Source of the DNA: Isoetes taiwanensis
Taxonomy: Eukaryota > Streptophyta > Lycopodiopsida > Isoetales > Isoetaceae
Direction of reading: 5' to 3'
NCBI GenBank assembly: GCA_021234155.1
Contig: JAJEKV010000036.1
Location: 11,359,426-11,423,425, forward strand
Length of the DNA: 64,000 bases
Below are positions 33,106 to 45,356 of this stretch, in pieces. Position 1 is the stretch's first letter. The number at the start of each line of letters is the position of its first letter. The translations under genes were made by a program, and so were the position numbers. The notes under the pieces are model-generated. The model saw nothing but the letters and a program-made list of their open reading frames with translations, did not search any database and had not been told where the DNA came from.

Positions 33106-33212
33106 GGGGGTTAATCCCCCTTGCTTACCTGTTATGGCAAATAAACAGGCTCGTCCTCCCGGGCTCGCCTGTTTATTTGCCATAACAGGCTCACAAGGGG
33201 AATTAATCCCCT
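33106..33212. repeat. Long hairpin (MITE-like)
   Basis: Two arms of about 44 bp pair: the inner CTGTTATGGCAAATAAACAG is perfectly complementary to 33168-33187, and the outer parts (GGGGTTAATCCCCC / GGGGAATTAATCCCC) pair with a few mismatches. The loop around 33152-33165 is CG-rich. This is typical of a short inverted-repeat element or an RNA hairpin precursor. Confidence 0.75.
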
Positions 33213-33557
33213 CATCTCGTATGTCTTGTAGTAATCTACATTTATACACCTTTGTTCTGATGTTCAAAATTGAAGTTTAGGCGTTGTGAGCTAGAATTTG
33301 TGAATTTTCGTTCTGCCAATATAAAAGCAGGAGACAAAAGCAAAAGAAACATTTTGTCTGAAAGTATTCCAAAATCCATGAGAAGCATGGGCAGTGACTC
33401 TTAATTTATTGCATATGTATTTGATACAGGATGTTCTTCATGCTGCCATCAATCTAATATACAAAACATGTATAAGTGACATTACCTTCAGTTCAAGGAA
33501 TTGAAAGTAAATGAAGTTCTTGAATTACTAGGCAGTTTGCTTGGCAGTTAGTTTGCC

Positions 33558-34830
33558 ATGGACGCCCTGCCAGCAATTCTGCGGACCCCCACACTAGAGC
33601 AGCAGACAGATCAGTTGACTTCGCTATTACGGGATGCAGTGGACAGGTGCTTTGGCGGACCCCGCGTGCCGCCAGGGGACAGCAACATTTCCACGTAACC
33701 GATGGTTTGATGCGGAGTGTAAAGAACGCAAAGTGCGGCTCGCCACATTCGGATCCGTACCCGCTTGCGAGGCCACATCAAGACGTTACAAGCCCGGACA
33801 AAGGCGCGGTACCTTGCTAGGCATCAAGGGGAGATGTTCGGCCTGCTGGACACTCATCCTCGAACCTTTTGGCGCAGAGTGCTTCGAAGGCCAGCCCAGC
33901 CTACAGGGGACATCACACCCGGGCAGTGGGAACAATACTTGCAGCAGCTCTATGACCCACCAGGGATGCGTACGCCAATATTTCCACAGGATGGCCCCCC
34001 ATTGGTTCTCGCGGAGGAGGATGTTGTGGAGGGCCTGCAACGGCTGGCTAATGGGAAGGCAGTTGACCTCGATGGTATGCAGGCCGAGTTACTCAAATGG
34101 GCAGGGCAGCCGCTGGTGCCGATCCTCACTACCCTGTTCAACAGAGCATTACAGGAAGGTTTCCCCTGACAATGGACCGCAAGCAGGGCTGTCCCCATTC
34201 ACAAGGTGGGCGACCCACACTGTCCGGCCAATTACCGGACAATCATGGTCAGTTCAGTATTTGCCAAACTGTTGGCTGGCATTCTCGAGTAGCAATTGAC
34301 TCGTTGGGCAGAGGCAGCAGATGTGCGAGTCCCCATGCAAGCAGGCTTTAGACCCCGCCACTCAACGATTGACCATATCTTTACACTGCGGGCACTGATT
34401 GAAGATAGCCGGAACCATCGGCAAGACTTGTATTGCTGCTTTGTGGACTTCGCGAAGGCTTTTGATACGGTTCCCCGGGAAAAGCTATGGGCTAGACTGC
34501 GGCAACTGGGGTTGCCGCTGCCTGTGAAGAATGCCATATACAGGCTGTATGAGAGTTGTTTTGGCAGGATGCAGTCGATGGGCCAAGCTCTCACCAATAC
34601 TTTTTGGCCTCTACATTGATCAGTTAGAGCCCTGGCTTCGAAGCATGAGGGGATGGCATACGCCTTTTGCACTGTGTCATCCCCGGCTCATCTATGCGGA
34701 CAATGTTGACCTTCTGGCCCACACCCCAGAAGCTATGCAGTCTCATCTGGATGTCCTAGACACATTCTGTCAGGCTACAGACATGCGCGTGAATCTGGCC
34801 AAGACCAGGGTGGCTCTCATATCCTCCAAC
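33558..34830 (+). pseudogene. LINE reverse transcriptase relic, GC-richer family, frameshifted
   Basis: Starting with MDALPAILRTP...LEQQTDQLTSLLRDAVDR, the frames carry LQARTKARYLARHQGEMFGLLD, WEQYLQQLYDP, VEGLQRLANGKAVDLDGMQAELLKW, PIHKVGDPHCPANYRTI, then the RT palm GFRPRHSTIDHIFTLRALIE and YCCFVDFAKAFDTVPREKLW. The catalytic YADD is changed to YADN (LIYADNVDLL). At least three frameshifts or stops interrupt it. GC content and codon use differ from the AT-rich surroundings, pointing to a distinct LINE clade from the L1-like copies. A second copy lies inverted at 45960-47045. Confidence 0.8.
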
Positions 34831-34898
34831 AACAGGAGCGACTCCAGAAGCGCAATCGCCACAAACGAAACTGGAAAGAGACTCTCAAGTGACGGCAT

Positions 34899-35047
34899 GC
34901 GACCACAAAGGAGAAGGCTCAAAGACGGCTGATGAAAATGAGAGGAATGCAACAAGGCCATAAATACTCTAAGAGGGACTCCCTCAACTAGCCTCAAGAA
35001 GCGGATTTATCTGCTAATCTCAAAACGCAGATAAATCGCACTTATCT
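34899..35047 (+). repeat. Dispersed repeat, copy 2 (partner 2942-3090)
   Basis: Follows the LINE relic and directly abuts the Ty3 integrase fragment at about 35048. Contains the hairpin GATTTATCTGC/GCAGATAAATC near its 3' end and finishes ...CACTTATCTAAG. The sharp switch to integrase coding sequence suggests an insertion or recombination boundary. Confidence 0.65.
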
Positions 35048-36063
35048 AAGATGGCACACTTTGTGCCTTGCAAAACTACGGACACAGCCTTAGACACTGC
35101 CAAACTATTTGTAAAGGAGATTCTAGACTCCACGGCATGCCTCGAGAGATAATATCAGACAGAGATTCCAAGTTCATGAGTGCATTCTGGCAGGATCTTT
35201 TTGCTACGATCCAGACCAAGCTCTCGATGAGCACGGCATACCATCCTTAGACATATGGCCAGACGGAGCGGACGAATCGCATCATCGAAGATATGCTCAG
35301 AAGTTATGTGTGGAATAAGCAATCCAAGTGGGATGAGTACATCCACTTGGTAGAATTCGCCTACAACAGTGCCAAGCAGGAGTCATCCCAGATGTCTCCC
35401 TTCATGATCAATTACGGGTATCAGTGCCTAACCCCGGATACTTGGCACAATCCTGTGTCAAAGATTGAAGTATCCCAGCAGATGCTAGGAGATATGCAGC
35501 AGCTGGTGGAAGAAGTAAGGGGGTACCTTCTAGCAGCAAGAAGTCGGCAGAAGAGTGTAGCCGACAGGCACAGGACCGTAAGGGAGTTCAAAGTAGGCGA
35601 TAAAGTGTGGTTGAAGATCAAAGTGAAGCAAGCTAAGCTTCGCATAGGGAATTGCAAGAAGCTTGCCCCTAGGTGGGCTGGTCCGTTCAAGATTTTGGAG
35701 AGAGCGGGCTCTCAAGCCTACAAGTTGGATCTTCCGGCCCATCTCAAAGTTCACAAGGTCTTCTACGTAAGTTTATTGAAAAGGCACGATCCTAACCCGG
35801 ATGCGGTCTTGGATACTCCAACTTTGTTGGAAATGATATAAGAGCAAGTTGAAATTGTGCCTGAATTGCTTTTTGATAAGTCATTCAAGAAGACTAGGAG
35901 GTCTCAGTTCCTCCAGTATTTGGTCAAGTGGAAGCACTTGCCCGTGGAAGACGCGACATGGGTATTGAAGCAGGACTTGGAGAAGCAATACCCAGAGTTT
36001 ATGAAGGAGTTTGATGGGCGAGTCGTCTCCGACTTGGTCGACCCTGACTTGTCAGGAGGTTAG
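35048..36063 (+). pseudogene. Ty3 chromovirus integrase C-terminal part with chromodomain
   Basis: The frame reads MAHFVPCK, then a frame interruption, then [24 protein letters not shown] (integrase core, second catalytic Asp), MSTAYHP, a TAG in place of the usual Gln, TYGQTERTNR (catalytic Glu region), FAYNSA, and the GPY/F module (RWAGPFKILERAG). A stop at 35839 separates it from the chromodomain-like end QYLVKWKHLPVEDATWV, which targets chromoviruses to heterochromatin. Reverse transcriptase, RNase H, gag and the 5' LTR are absent, replaced upstream by the repeat at 34899. The 3' LTR follows at 36940. Confidence 0.85.
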
Positions 36064-36927
36064 CTTAATATGTTTCTTAGTTAGCCTTAGCTCTGGCAGA
36101 TGTATTCTAGCTAGTGGAATACATATGCCAGAATCTTGGAACATGTAGGCGATGATGAGATAAGCCTTTAAGGCATTCTCTAGGCCAACATGCACCAAGA
36201 GGTGCGCATGACCAATAGGGTCATGCGAGAGAGGAAGTGAGGCATGGTGCGCAATGATGGACATCGGTCGGATGCTCTCTATGCCACGATGCGGGGCTCG
36301 CACACCTGGCCATAGGGGGGTCATGGTGAAGGTCAAAGTGATCATGGGCGATGATGGGATCGTGAGACGTTCCCTAGCTTAAAAACCTGTGGGGCATGAT
36401 GCACTAGGGGTACTCGGCACCGGGTAACCGAGTACATGGTAGCACTTGATCATGGGCGATGATAGGATCATCTTAAATGGTCCTTAAGCTCAAATCCGAA
36501 AGGGCCATGATCGAGTGCAAGGTAGTAGGGTAACCTCGAGCTAGTAGTTCGGTTCGGGGAGGTAGGTACGGGGGGTGGTCCCCTAAAACCACAAATTTAT
36601 TAACTAAACTAACGTAATGTGCTACTCGTGCAGGCAAGTGAGAAGCGAGCATCGAGGAGGGGCGCATTACGAGAAGATGGGGGAACCATGATTTAGATTT
36701 AAATTATGAACCCTAATAACTCTTATAATAATGTTTTGAATTATTATAGGGAGTAATAGTATTAAGGCTATATAATTTTGTATAGGTACAAGTATAGCCT
36801 AAATTTTGACAATTAACTGTTTAATAGAAAGTTGATCGTTTTAATTAAAGTTGTATACTTATGTTGTTTTTGCAGGGATAGGGTAGGTTCGTCACCTTAG
36901 CGCAATGCTGAGGACAGCATTGTCTTA
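36064..36927 (+). other. Chromovirus 3' untranslated region
   Basis: Lies between the chromodomain stop and the polypurine tract. It includes an imperfect direct repeat with core ATCATGGGCGATGAT (about 36341 and 36448). No gene. Confidence 0.55.
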
Positions 36928-36939
36928 AGGGGGGGAGAA
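36928..36939 (+). promoter_or_regulatory. Polypurine tract of the chromovirus
   Basis: AAGGGGGGGAGAA lies immediately before the LTR start TGTGACG, as expected for the plus-strand primer of an LTR retrotransposon. Confidence 0.75.
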
Positions 36940-38582
36940 TGTGACGTTCCAGGGGAATATACGCCATAAATACGTATATTCCTGGACTCGTCACTATACA
37001 AGTCTACACATGTAGCCTTGCATACTTTAGAAGTGGCAAGGGGCACATATCTAAGTTAATTGTTTAACTTAGATAACCTTAGGATAAGGCCCATTTCCAC
37101 ATGGCCTTATCCTATTGGGCAACCGCCACACGGCCCCATCCTAGTGGTGCCACGTGGCATCCCATGTGGACCCTCACCTATATTGGCTCAAACCCTAACC
37201 CTAGACCCTTTTCTTGACTCTAGCACCTGAACACTCATCTACGCACTCGAAACCCCGTTTTGAGCATCGTTCGTCGTAGCATAGCCTGGTGCAGCAGCCC
37301 CCGAAGTGTGTGCATGATCGTGGAGGGAGCACGACTTCGACCACGTCAAGGAGCAATGGAGACACCAGGGATGGGAGGAAGTGCGTCTGGAGTAGGTAGG
37401 TGGAGTAGAGTTCATAGTGGTTCATCTGGAAGTTAGCAGTCCAGATGGGTCTGTATGTTGTATCTAGAGTAGAGCCATCCTAAACCCTTTGTTGAACATC
37501 TTGAACCCTAATCAAGGAACCCTAACTGTAAGTTAGATATGTATGATTAGGTTAAGATGTTCTTATTATGATTATCATGATACGATGTTATGAGATGTTG
37601 ATTGATCATGTTGCTCCTCTTGTATTAGGAAGGGTGGTAGAGACCTAGAGCCATATATAGTATGCTCCTAGTTTAGATCCCTTAGTTCCTATTAAATGCG
37701 GCCTGTGCATAAGAACCCACCGAGCTATGGGAGCTATGATGTGACTCAGCACTACACAACAGGGCTAGAGGCAATATGGAGGGAGGATCCCTGCTGAGCG
37801 TGGCTACTGGGGATCCCATAGTGGGCTAGGCTTATGGTCGGTCACTTCGTGTGGGCCGGGCATGGGTCCGACACCTCCTGGGGCAATGGCGTCGCCCTGC
37901 CTCTCAAGAGTTGCAAGTGTTGGCTTGGCTCTTGTTTTGGGAGGTTAAGTCGGAGATGAATCGTGTGTCGCCACGATTCTCTAGCCGCCCGTGGAACCTC
38001 TAGACCCCGGGAAGGGGAGATGCAACCCTTCCTGCCTCGACGGACCGGGGAGATGCAACCTGGAGTAGTCCTGATGGGTGATACCATGGGATTGCATATC
38101 CGGAAGGCTAGAGTCATGCCAGAGCCCGATCTAGCTCATTTTGCAAAGTATGCACAGGAGGGGCGGATCGAGTGGTCAACCCTAGCCATTGTCTATAGCC
38201 AGCCCCGCCATTGTTATGACTCGGTCTGCTCTATCTTGAGGCCTATCCAGTCAGTCGACCTCCTTATGAGTCGGAGCCACGGGTAGGAGCTCTCATGTTT
38301 TATGGCATATGATTATGATCTTTGCAGTTGTGGATACGTGGATAAGCTACCCTTCGAGGTAGTATGATGTATTGTGATTGCTAGTTCTGACGATGTTTAT
38401 GCTTCCGATGTGATAGAAGCCCATAGGGGAAGGGCGCGCAAGACACCTTCGTGTCCCCTTCCCGCACTATGGTGATTCCAGAGTGCGCGATAGACGGAGG
38501 GCCCGTGCTGTCGGAGGACTGGATGCGGGATTTCCGATGGAGTGTACGGCTGCGGGCCGTATATTTAGTAGGGAGCGTCACA
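36940..38582 (+). repeat. 3' LTR of the chromovirus (about 1.64 kb)
   Basis: Begins TGTGACGTTCC right after the polypurine tract and ends GAGCGTCACA at 38582, so the termini are the inverted repeat TGTGACG...CGTCACA. GTATG (38583-38587) would be the 3' copy of the target duplication, but the 5' copy is gone with the 5' LTR. The internal open frames (for example 37963-38286) have no recognisable similarity. Confidence 0.8.
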
Positions 38583-38587
38583 GTATG

Positions 38588-41500
38588 AAATGATTTGATG
38601 TTCTTAAAACTCCAAGTTTTTCCATTTTGCAATATCGAAGATGAAAAAGGAGATGAACCTCGAGTAGGATATGGGCTGTCACTTCCACATGGAAATTTCA
38701 AGACTGAGAAAACTTCTAAGCGTTATTAGCAACCCATAAGAAGTAAAATTTGAAATGCAGGATTTTCAACATTTACGTACATATAAGCGGCCTATGACTT
38801 TGAACATTTGAAGATTATAATCTTGAGAGCTGAGAAAATAATGAAGAAAGGATTAGAACATTGAAAAATGGACGTGTATTTATACCCCTAAATAAATGCC
38901 GAAGAAGTTGAATCAATTTCTCCTGAATTTCAATGCCATTTTACCCATGGATTTCGTTCTAATGCCATTGTAACCTAGAAGACGCAGAAGTGTTTGAGAA
39001 GTTTGTCAGTTCTTGGATCATTTTCTCCATCATTTCTTAATTTTCTCATGGTTCAACTAAAAACTAATAATTAGACGGATCATAATATCTCCACTTAAAG
39101 AAATGACCTCCGCATGGATAGGCTAGAATTCAAACTATGGGCAAGGTCATTGGTTGTGCTGCGTGCTAAGAAAGGAAAAAATAGAAAAAGGAAAAAAAAG
39201 GGGGAGGGAGGAGGGGAGGGGGGGGGGAGGGGGAGAAAAGAAAGTGTGGATTGTAGAGCTACTGTCGGATAATGGTTCTTGCTCAGTACAAAGTAGGGCA
39301 CACTAGAATTGGCTGATAACATTGATATAATCTCGCCTTTATTGGTAATTGCAGTCATTCCAATCTACCCATTTCAATTCATTAACGGTGAGGTCACATA
39401 TAAATTGTGTCAGATTTATAAACATATAAACTAAGAATCAAGCTAAAAACACATATATTTAGTCAGTTAGATTACTTTAACAAATACGCCCTTCAAATGC
39501 TTAACTAAACATAAATGTAAACCACCAAACTGGGGATTACTTCTCTTGGAGTGGTCTAATAATAGCACTTCTCTTCCAGTGGATTAACCTCTTGGAATAA
39601 TCTAATAGTAGCACTTTCTTTAGAGTGCATTTGTTCCATCCTGATTGTTGTTTTCACTTCATGTTACTTTGCGTGGATTCTTGAGGATACTATGGAAGAT
39701 TGTGTGGATGTTAGTTCCATCTTGATCTATTGTTTTCACTTAATAGTACTCCATACTTGAGGATTTTATGTAATGAGTAGGTTTATGAAATGAGTTCTAT
39801 AGAAGATGGTGTGGATATTGATGCTATGAGAAGAAGTTGAGAAGGAATTTTTTCCACCTTTGGCTCCTCCTATCTCGGATCTCACGCCTCAGCTCCAGCA
39901 CCTTTGCCTTAGACTTCGGCATATTAACAGCTCTTGACCTTTAAGAGCCCATCTATGGACGCCACACGATTGTTCAAAGCTCCCCCGTGGTTTCTTTACT
40001 TAGTTACTAGTTCTTTTGCGGGTACTGGACTGTATTGCGTCTTACAGATGAGTTGAAAGATTTAGGCTACCTTTGATCTGCATATAACCCATGAGAGTTC
40101 AATAGAAGTTTTTTTCCCTCCATTTTCGTACATGTACTTAAGGGTTAGGGGTACTTTTAAGCATCGGCCTAGTGTAAATTCAGAGAGGCCAAATTGCCTT
40201 TCCACAAATGTGTATATAAGGGGAGTTTTTTGCCACCCTATGAATGCAGATACCATATCCCCCTTATGTATAAGTGCATCCCCTACATAGATTATCTTTG
40301 AGTGTGTATGATCTATGGATTACCTTGATGAATGATCTAGCTCTTACACTCACACTCTCGACATCTCATGGAAAGGAAGTATGATTTATCTGTGTTTCGA
40401 GAATGTGATAAAATATAATACCATTAAACTTGTCTTGACATGTATAAACATTATACTTGTTTCCGCGTACGAAAGTTTTTGGCATGATTTTTCGGCAGTT
40501 TTTTTGAAGTTATGTCTGAGTGAGGACATCTCGCATTCCGGAGTAACGACATCTCGCATTCCGGTGAGCTTTATTCTGACACGCCAATGCCATAGCCATA
40601 GCCATAGCCATAGCCTGTGCATCAGCCATAGTTGAAGCCCAATGCATTTGCAACCTTTGCGAGGAAGAGGTAAGGGGATTGATTGCATGCCAGACCACAC
40701 TTTAGGGACGATTTGGTATCTTTTTGATTTATTTTTTTCTGATGAGATTCCAGCGGTTGATAAAGAGCTTCAAAGATTTCCACTCAAAAGGTTGCTTATA
40801 GGTGCTTCCTTGCATATTTTTTTTATGCTTATCGCTTATTGAATTTTTTCTGCATATTTCCTTCTTGAATTTTTCTTCTTTGCCTCTCTCTTTTTAACAA
40901 TCTCAAGCATCGATTTATTAAAAGAATAATAAAAAATATAAAAATTTAACAATATAAGGATTCATAGTCTTTGCTAGCATTTGAAGCTCAGTTAAGATCT
41001 TGATTATTCTTATAGACTCTTCTCTACCAAAGGCGTGCGCCTCTACCCACACATTTTCCTTTTCGTTTCTTACTTTGGATAAAGCTTCCTCTTTACTTGC
41101 TCCTAGCATGTCTATATTATTTGTAAGTCGTTATAAATGGCATATAGATTTGATACGATGATGATCCCCGATATACGATATTTACGGCTGCCACGATAAT
41201 TTTCTTGTGCAATATTACACAATATATATTTAAGCACGAATTTAGATCAACTACACTTATCAGATAAGAAAGTAATACTTATATTGCTCTATTAAATTGT
41301 ATTAATGAACGATGTTTCATAACTGGATATGGTTTATAAATGTTTTTGGCTTACAACGTACTAGTTTGGATACTTAGTTTTCACCAATGAATCATAGGAA
41401 AAAAATCAAATTGATTCAATTTTGAGGTCCTTGTGAAAGTTTCCTCACAATGGATTTTGCATGCATATAAGTGATGCTAAAGAATAGAAATCTATTATCA

Positions 41501-41900
41501 AGTTATCAAAACGATAAAAGTCTGGTGCAATTGAAAGGTCACAATGAAATTTCAAGTGCAAGGAAATGGTCAATACTATTTCACACTATTGAATGGTGGA
41601 AGACAGTCCTTCCAGAAGGCTTTACATGTCTCAAAACTGCACAAAAACTTTTGACAGTTGCACGTGCAACAAATGTTTTGTTGTTGATGAGCCTCCACTC
41701 GTTGAGCTTCAAGATTTTAGTCTAGACTAGTAAGATATCCCTTTGACAGTAGATGTATAGCAATCTGTCAATGATGATCCACCTTATGATCAAGTTATCC
41801 CTAACCTTTGACTCATCGGGATGGCTCCCCCTCTTGTTCAACCTTTTCAACCATATAGCAGAACACTTTTCTTGCAAAGTTCTTGAAATTGTTGAACTTA
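38588..41900. other. Non-coding stretch with simple repeats
   Basis: No supported gene. Contains a G-rich run at about 39196-39236 with several G3+ tracts (G-quadruplex-capable), a 17-bp direct repeat GACATCTCGCATTCCGG at about 40527 and 40549, and a (GCCATA)4 run at about 40588-40612. Confidence 0.5.
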
Positions 41901-41929
41901 GTTCGGTCAAATTGTGTTGCTTGGAAAAC

Positions 41930-43260
41930 TTGCAAGCATGGAGGAAGCATGGGCTTCCCTCGGCGCAAGCCAAGTATGGGAACTTGCCATTGGTCATAAA
42001 GCAGTAGATTGCAAATCAATATTCAAGAAAAAATACAAATCTGAACGGCAGCCTAGACAAATATAAGGCTATGCTATTTGCTCAAAGGTTTTATCCAAGT
42101 CAAAGGCCTCGAATATGATGAGATATTTTCACCAATTGTGAGAATGAATAGCCTACGTGTTTTGCTTTCTTTAACACAAATGGATGTGGATAAGACATTT
42201 TTGAATGGAGATCTTCTTGAGGATACCTATATGATGCAACCTCCAGGTTTTGTAGTACAAAGGATTTCGTGTTGTCACAACAGATTCAAATGTGTGCATT
42301 AAGCGCATGGAAGATAAGTATTCGGTTTTAGTGTTATATATGGATGATATGCTCGCAAGTGGGCAGTAATCTTCTTGATGTATAAGCACATAAACCTAAA
42401 CTAGCCAGTAGATTTAAGATGAATGATTTGGAACCAACTAGCTCTTTCTTGGTTATGTAGTTACATCGTAATAGGAAGAAGAGGCTAATTCATATCAGTC
42501 AGCCTTGATATGTTGAACTTTTGCTTTAACAAGTTCGCATGACGGATTATAAACATGTATCCACTCCAATAAAAGCTGGTCTCCAATTATTTGAAGATGA
42601 ACCTGGTTGTGACATCTTATCGTCAGCCTATTGTATAGATAAATTGTTGGGAGTTTGATGTATTTCATGACCATAACAGGATCTGCTCTTTGTTTTCTTA
42701 TGATTTCCTTAAGTCAATTTAACTATTGCTACGAGTTAAAGCATTGGCAGCTAGCAAAACTTGTTCTTCGTTGTTTGCAAGGCACAAAAGAGTATGGGAT
42801 ATGTTACTATGATAATGGATCAGCAAGTCTTTTTGCATTTATTGATGCAAGATGGGGTAATAACAGGGATTCTCAATCGACTGCATGTAGCACATGTATG
42901 TTTTATGGCGGTACAATAGGATGGATAAGCAAAAAGCAATCTGTTGTAGCTCGATCTTCAGCAAAGGTGGAATACATTGCTTTATCTACTGGAGTTGGAG
43001 ATCTTGTTTGCTATGATCACTTGCTTGATGATGTTGGTATTTCTTCACATCAGCCTCTTCATATTTATGTGGACAATCAAAATTGCATGAAACTGGCAAA
43101 GCAACCAGGACATCATTCTCGGACAAAGCATATTCGAATCCATTATAATTATGTCTGTAATCTGGTGGAGAAAGTAGTCATTTCGTAGATCTATTTGCCG
43201 ACTCATGCAATGGTTATAGATATCTTTACTAAGCCATTGAGTGCATAAAAATTTGTATTG
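41930..43260 (+). pseudogene. Ty1/copia reverse transcriptase and RNase H remnant
   Basis: The frames carry, in order: MEEAWASL...VWELA and CKSIFKKKYK (copia RT start), GFIQVKGLEYDEIFSPIVRMNSLRVLLSL, DKTFLNGDLLEDTYMMQPPGF, the catalytic LYMDDMLASG, and the RNase H region AFIDARWGNNRDSQSTACSTCMFYGGTIGWISKKQSVVARSSAKVEYIAL with YVDNQNCMKLAKQPGHHSRTKHI. It finishes with the conserved DIFTKPLS. Deletions and stops interrupt RT between 42000 and 42650. Integrase and gag are not convincingly present upstream. Confidence 0.88.
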
Positions 43261-43325
43261 TTTAGATCGGCACTTAGTGTTATACCATTGCAATAGCTTT
43301 AGATTATACAGTTTCAAAAGGGGAG

Positions 43326-43602
43326 TGTTACAATTCAAGTTGTACATTAGAGTACATTAGCCACAATATATCAAGTATATTAGATACATTTCCGCAATAC
43401 ATTAGAGTACATTTGTATACATTAGAGTACATCATGTACATGTCTTCTGTTTTCGGTTGTTGGTCTTTTCAATTCACTTTATTCCATGCACTTGTAGATT
43501 ACATGTAATATAGAGAACAATGAGATTGTTTCCATTTCTGTTCTATTGGCTCACTCTGTACTGCAAGTTTAGATCAGCCCATAGCTGATGCATTTTCCAA
43601 CA
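43326..43602 (+). repeat. 3' LTR of the copia element
   Basis: A polypurine tract AAAAGGGGAG precedes TGTTACAATTC at 43326; the end at CCAACA (43602) gives TGTT...AACA termini and a length of 277 bp. The motif ACATTAGAGTACAT is repeated inside at about 43347, 43398 and 43420. The 5' LTR is not found. Confidence 0.65.
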
Positions 43603-45210
43603 CCCTCACATGCATCAGGGATTGATAATGTCAAGATGTCTATACCATTTCTAGATCATCGCACGATCTCCCTTTACCTGCATATGTTGATACTCATGTC
43701 TTTTTCAAGTTTTACCTTCCTTATTTTTAGCAACCAGCCTTCTTAAGCTTCGTACTACTTCGCTTGCAACACCAATGCACCGTTGTGATGGCTTTGGAAG
43801 CGGTTGTATTTTTTTACTTGGGAATTTGGCCAACAGTTTTACTTGTATAGAAACTCCATTCTAGGATTAATAGTAAGTTTCCTTATTACTAGCATCATAA
43901 CTCGATGCTCAAGCTCTGTTGAAGATTTTATAGTTAGGCTTATGGGAGGACTTTGCATCGTTGAAACTCAATACACTATAAATTGTAAATATGACGATGA
44001 GGCACTTCCTCGAAGACATCCTGGTGGCGACACAATTGGTGAAAGTGTGGAAACATTTGTAGCATAACCAAAAGATCGTCTTAAAAAGGTATGTACTACT
44101 ATTCTGAAAAGAGCATTAGCTATTATATATTATATCATAACCTACTAGTAAATGAGTGCCCTGGCTTGTGTTTATTACTTGTCATTTAACATCCATATAC
44201 CTACAACGTCTGAGGACATCACAGGTTGATGCTTGCAAAAATGGACATAATTTACTTAATTTAAATATTTTTGTTGTCAATTTCTAACAAGATTATCATA
44301 GGTAGGGATGTGTACTAGTTTGGGTTTCTAGTAATAGCTGTAAGTGGGTAAATACTATTGTGTTTAGGTGGGATATGTGTTAATGTAGCAATTTGGAGCA
44401 TTTTGTCATAATATCTCGACCAATGTCATTCAATTATTTGATTATGTGACATTCAATTATTTGATGCTCCTTAGCCAGTCTTACCAACTTCGAAAAACCA
44501 CACATTAAATAAAATGTGTATTTCTTAGGGTTGGTCAAACTGGGGACATCAAAGGATTTCAAAAAAAATTTGCATTACGTATAAAATAAGCATAATACAA
44601 TTCTTCATATTTTAAAAGTAATTAAATCATGCCAGGTACAAATTAGACCTTCATATTAAATAATGAGGTACAATAATAGGGCAGGTGCGAATTAGTTTTC
44701 ATATTAAAATAGTGTGGATGTACATATTAGAAACGTGACATCAAATAGCGCCAGGTTCGAATTAGTTTCCATATTAGAAAGTGCAGTAACAAAATGCACG
44801 AGGGGCGATTCATATAAAAAATGTATGTTCAAATAGGGCTACGCATTTTACTAATAAGCCAATACACCATCTCGCCATCGTGCCAAGTTGAGATGATGTC
44901 ATCGTTCCATTCTTCAGGCCAACCAAGCCACTATATGAGTGTTCTACAGCAATGCATAGTATTTCAGGTCAGTTCCTCATATTCATTTGTTAGTAGAAGA
45001 TTCAACAAGAGAATGAGGGTTTATAGAAAGGCCATTCCATGGCTTGTTCATATCCTCTTTGAGATTGTGAACATTACAAAGAGGTAGTAGCTTATAAATG
45101 GTCTATATATCATGGTGGTCCATGTAAAGTCATGACAATGAGAAAAAATAACTAATTAGGAAAAAAAATTTCCTCCACGAGAAAGAAGCAAAAAGAATAG
45201 AATAAAATAA
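43603..45210. other. Non-coding stretch, nothing recognised
   Basis: AT-rich; short repeats of the type AATTAGTTTYCATATTA occur at about 44640-44780. No gene supported. Confidence 0.4.
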
Positions 45211-45356
45211 AATGATTTCTATCGTCCACGGAGACCAATCGGCCTATGGGGCCCAATGAAGGAGTGCAGCAGACTTAATGCTGCTCGGGTTAAAAAACCC
45301 CTGCCCCAAAGGGTTTTTGATAGAAAAACCATGGCAGTAATAAGAATGCTGTCAAA
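45211..45356 (+). repeat. Dispersed repeat family C, copy 3
   Basis: Matches 30871-31014 over its whole length. In this copy the complementary segments GGGTTAAAAAACCC and AACCCCTGCCCCAAAGGGTT are clear, so the transcript could fold. The family is not identified. Confidence 0.75.

Noticed and set aside
35010-35048. Helitron 3' end at the hairpin before CTAA
   Set aside because: The hairpin and CTAA are present in this copy, but the other copy at 3040-3090 lacks CTRR and the base after CTAA is G, not T.
37963-38286. 107-codon open frame
   Set aside because: Lies wholly inside the chromovirus LTR and resembles no protein.
39095-39358. 87-codon open frame on the - strand
   Set aside because: Its Pro/Phe run is the complement of the G-rich tract; low-complexity chance frame.
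40386-40700. 104-codon open frame with Trp-Leu repeats on the - strand
   Set aside because: The repeated WLWLW-type residues come from the (GCCATA)n microsatellite.
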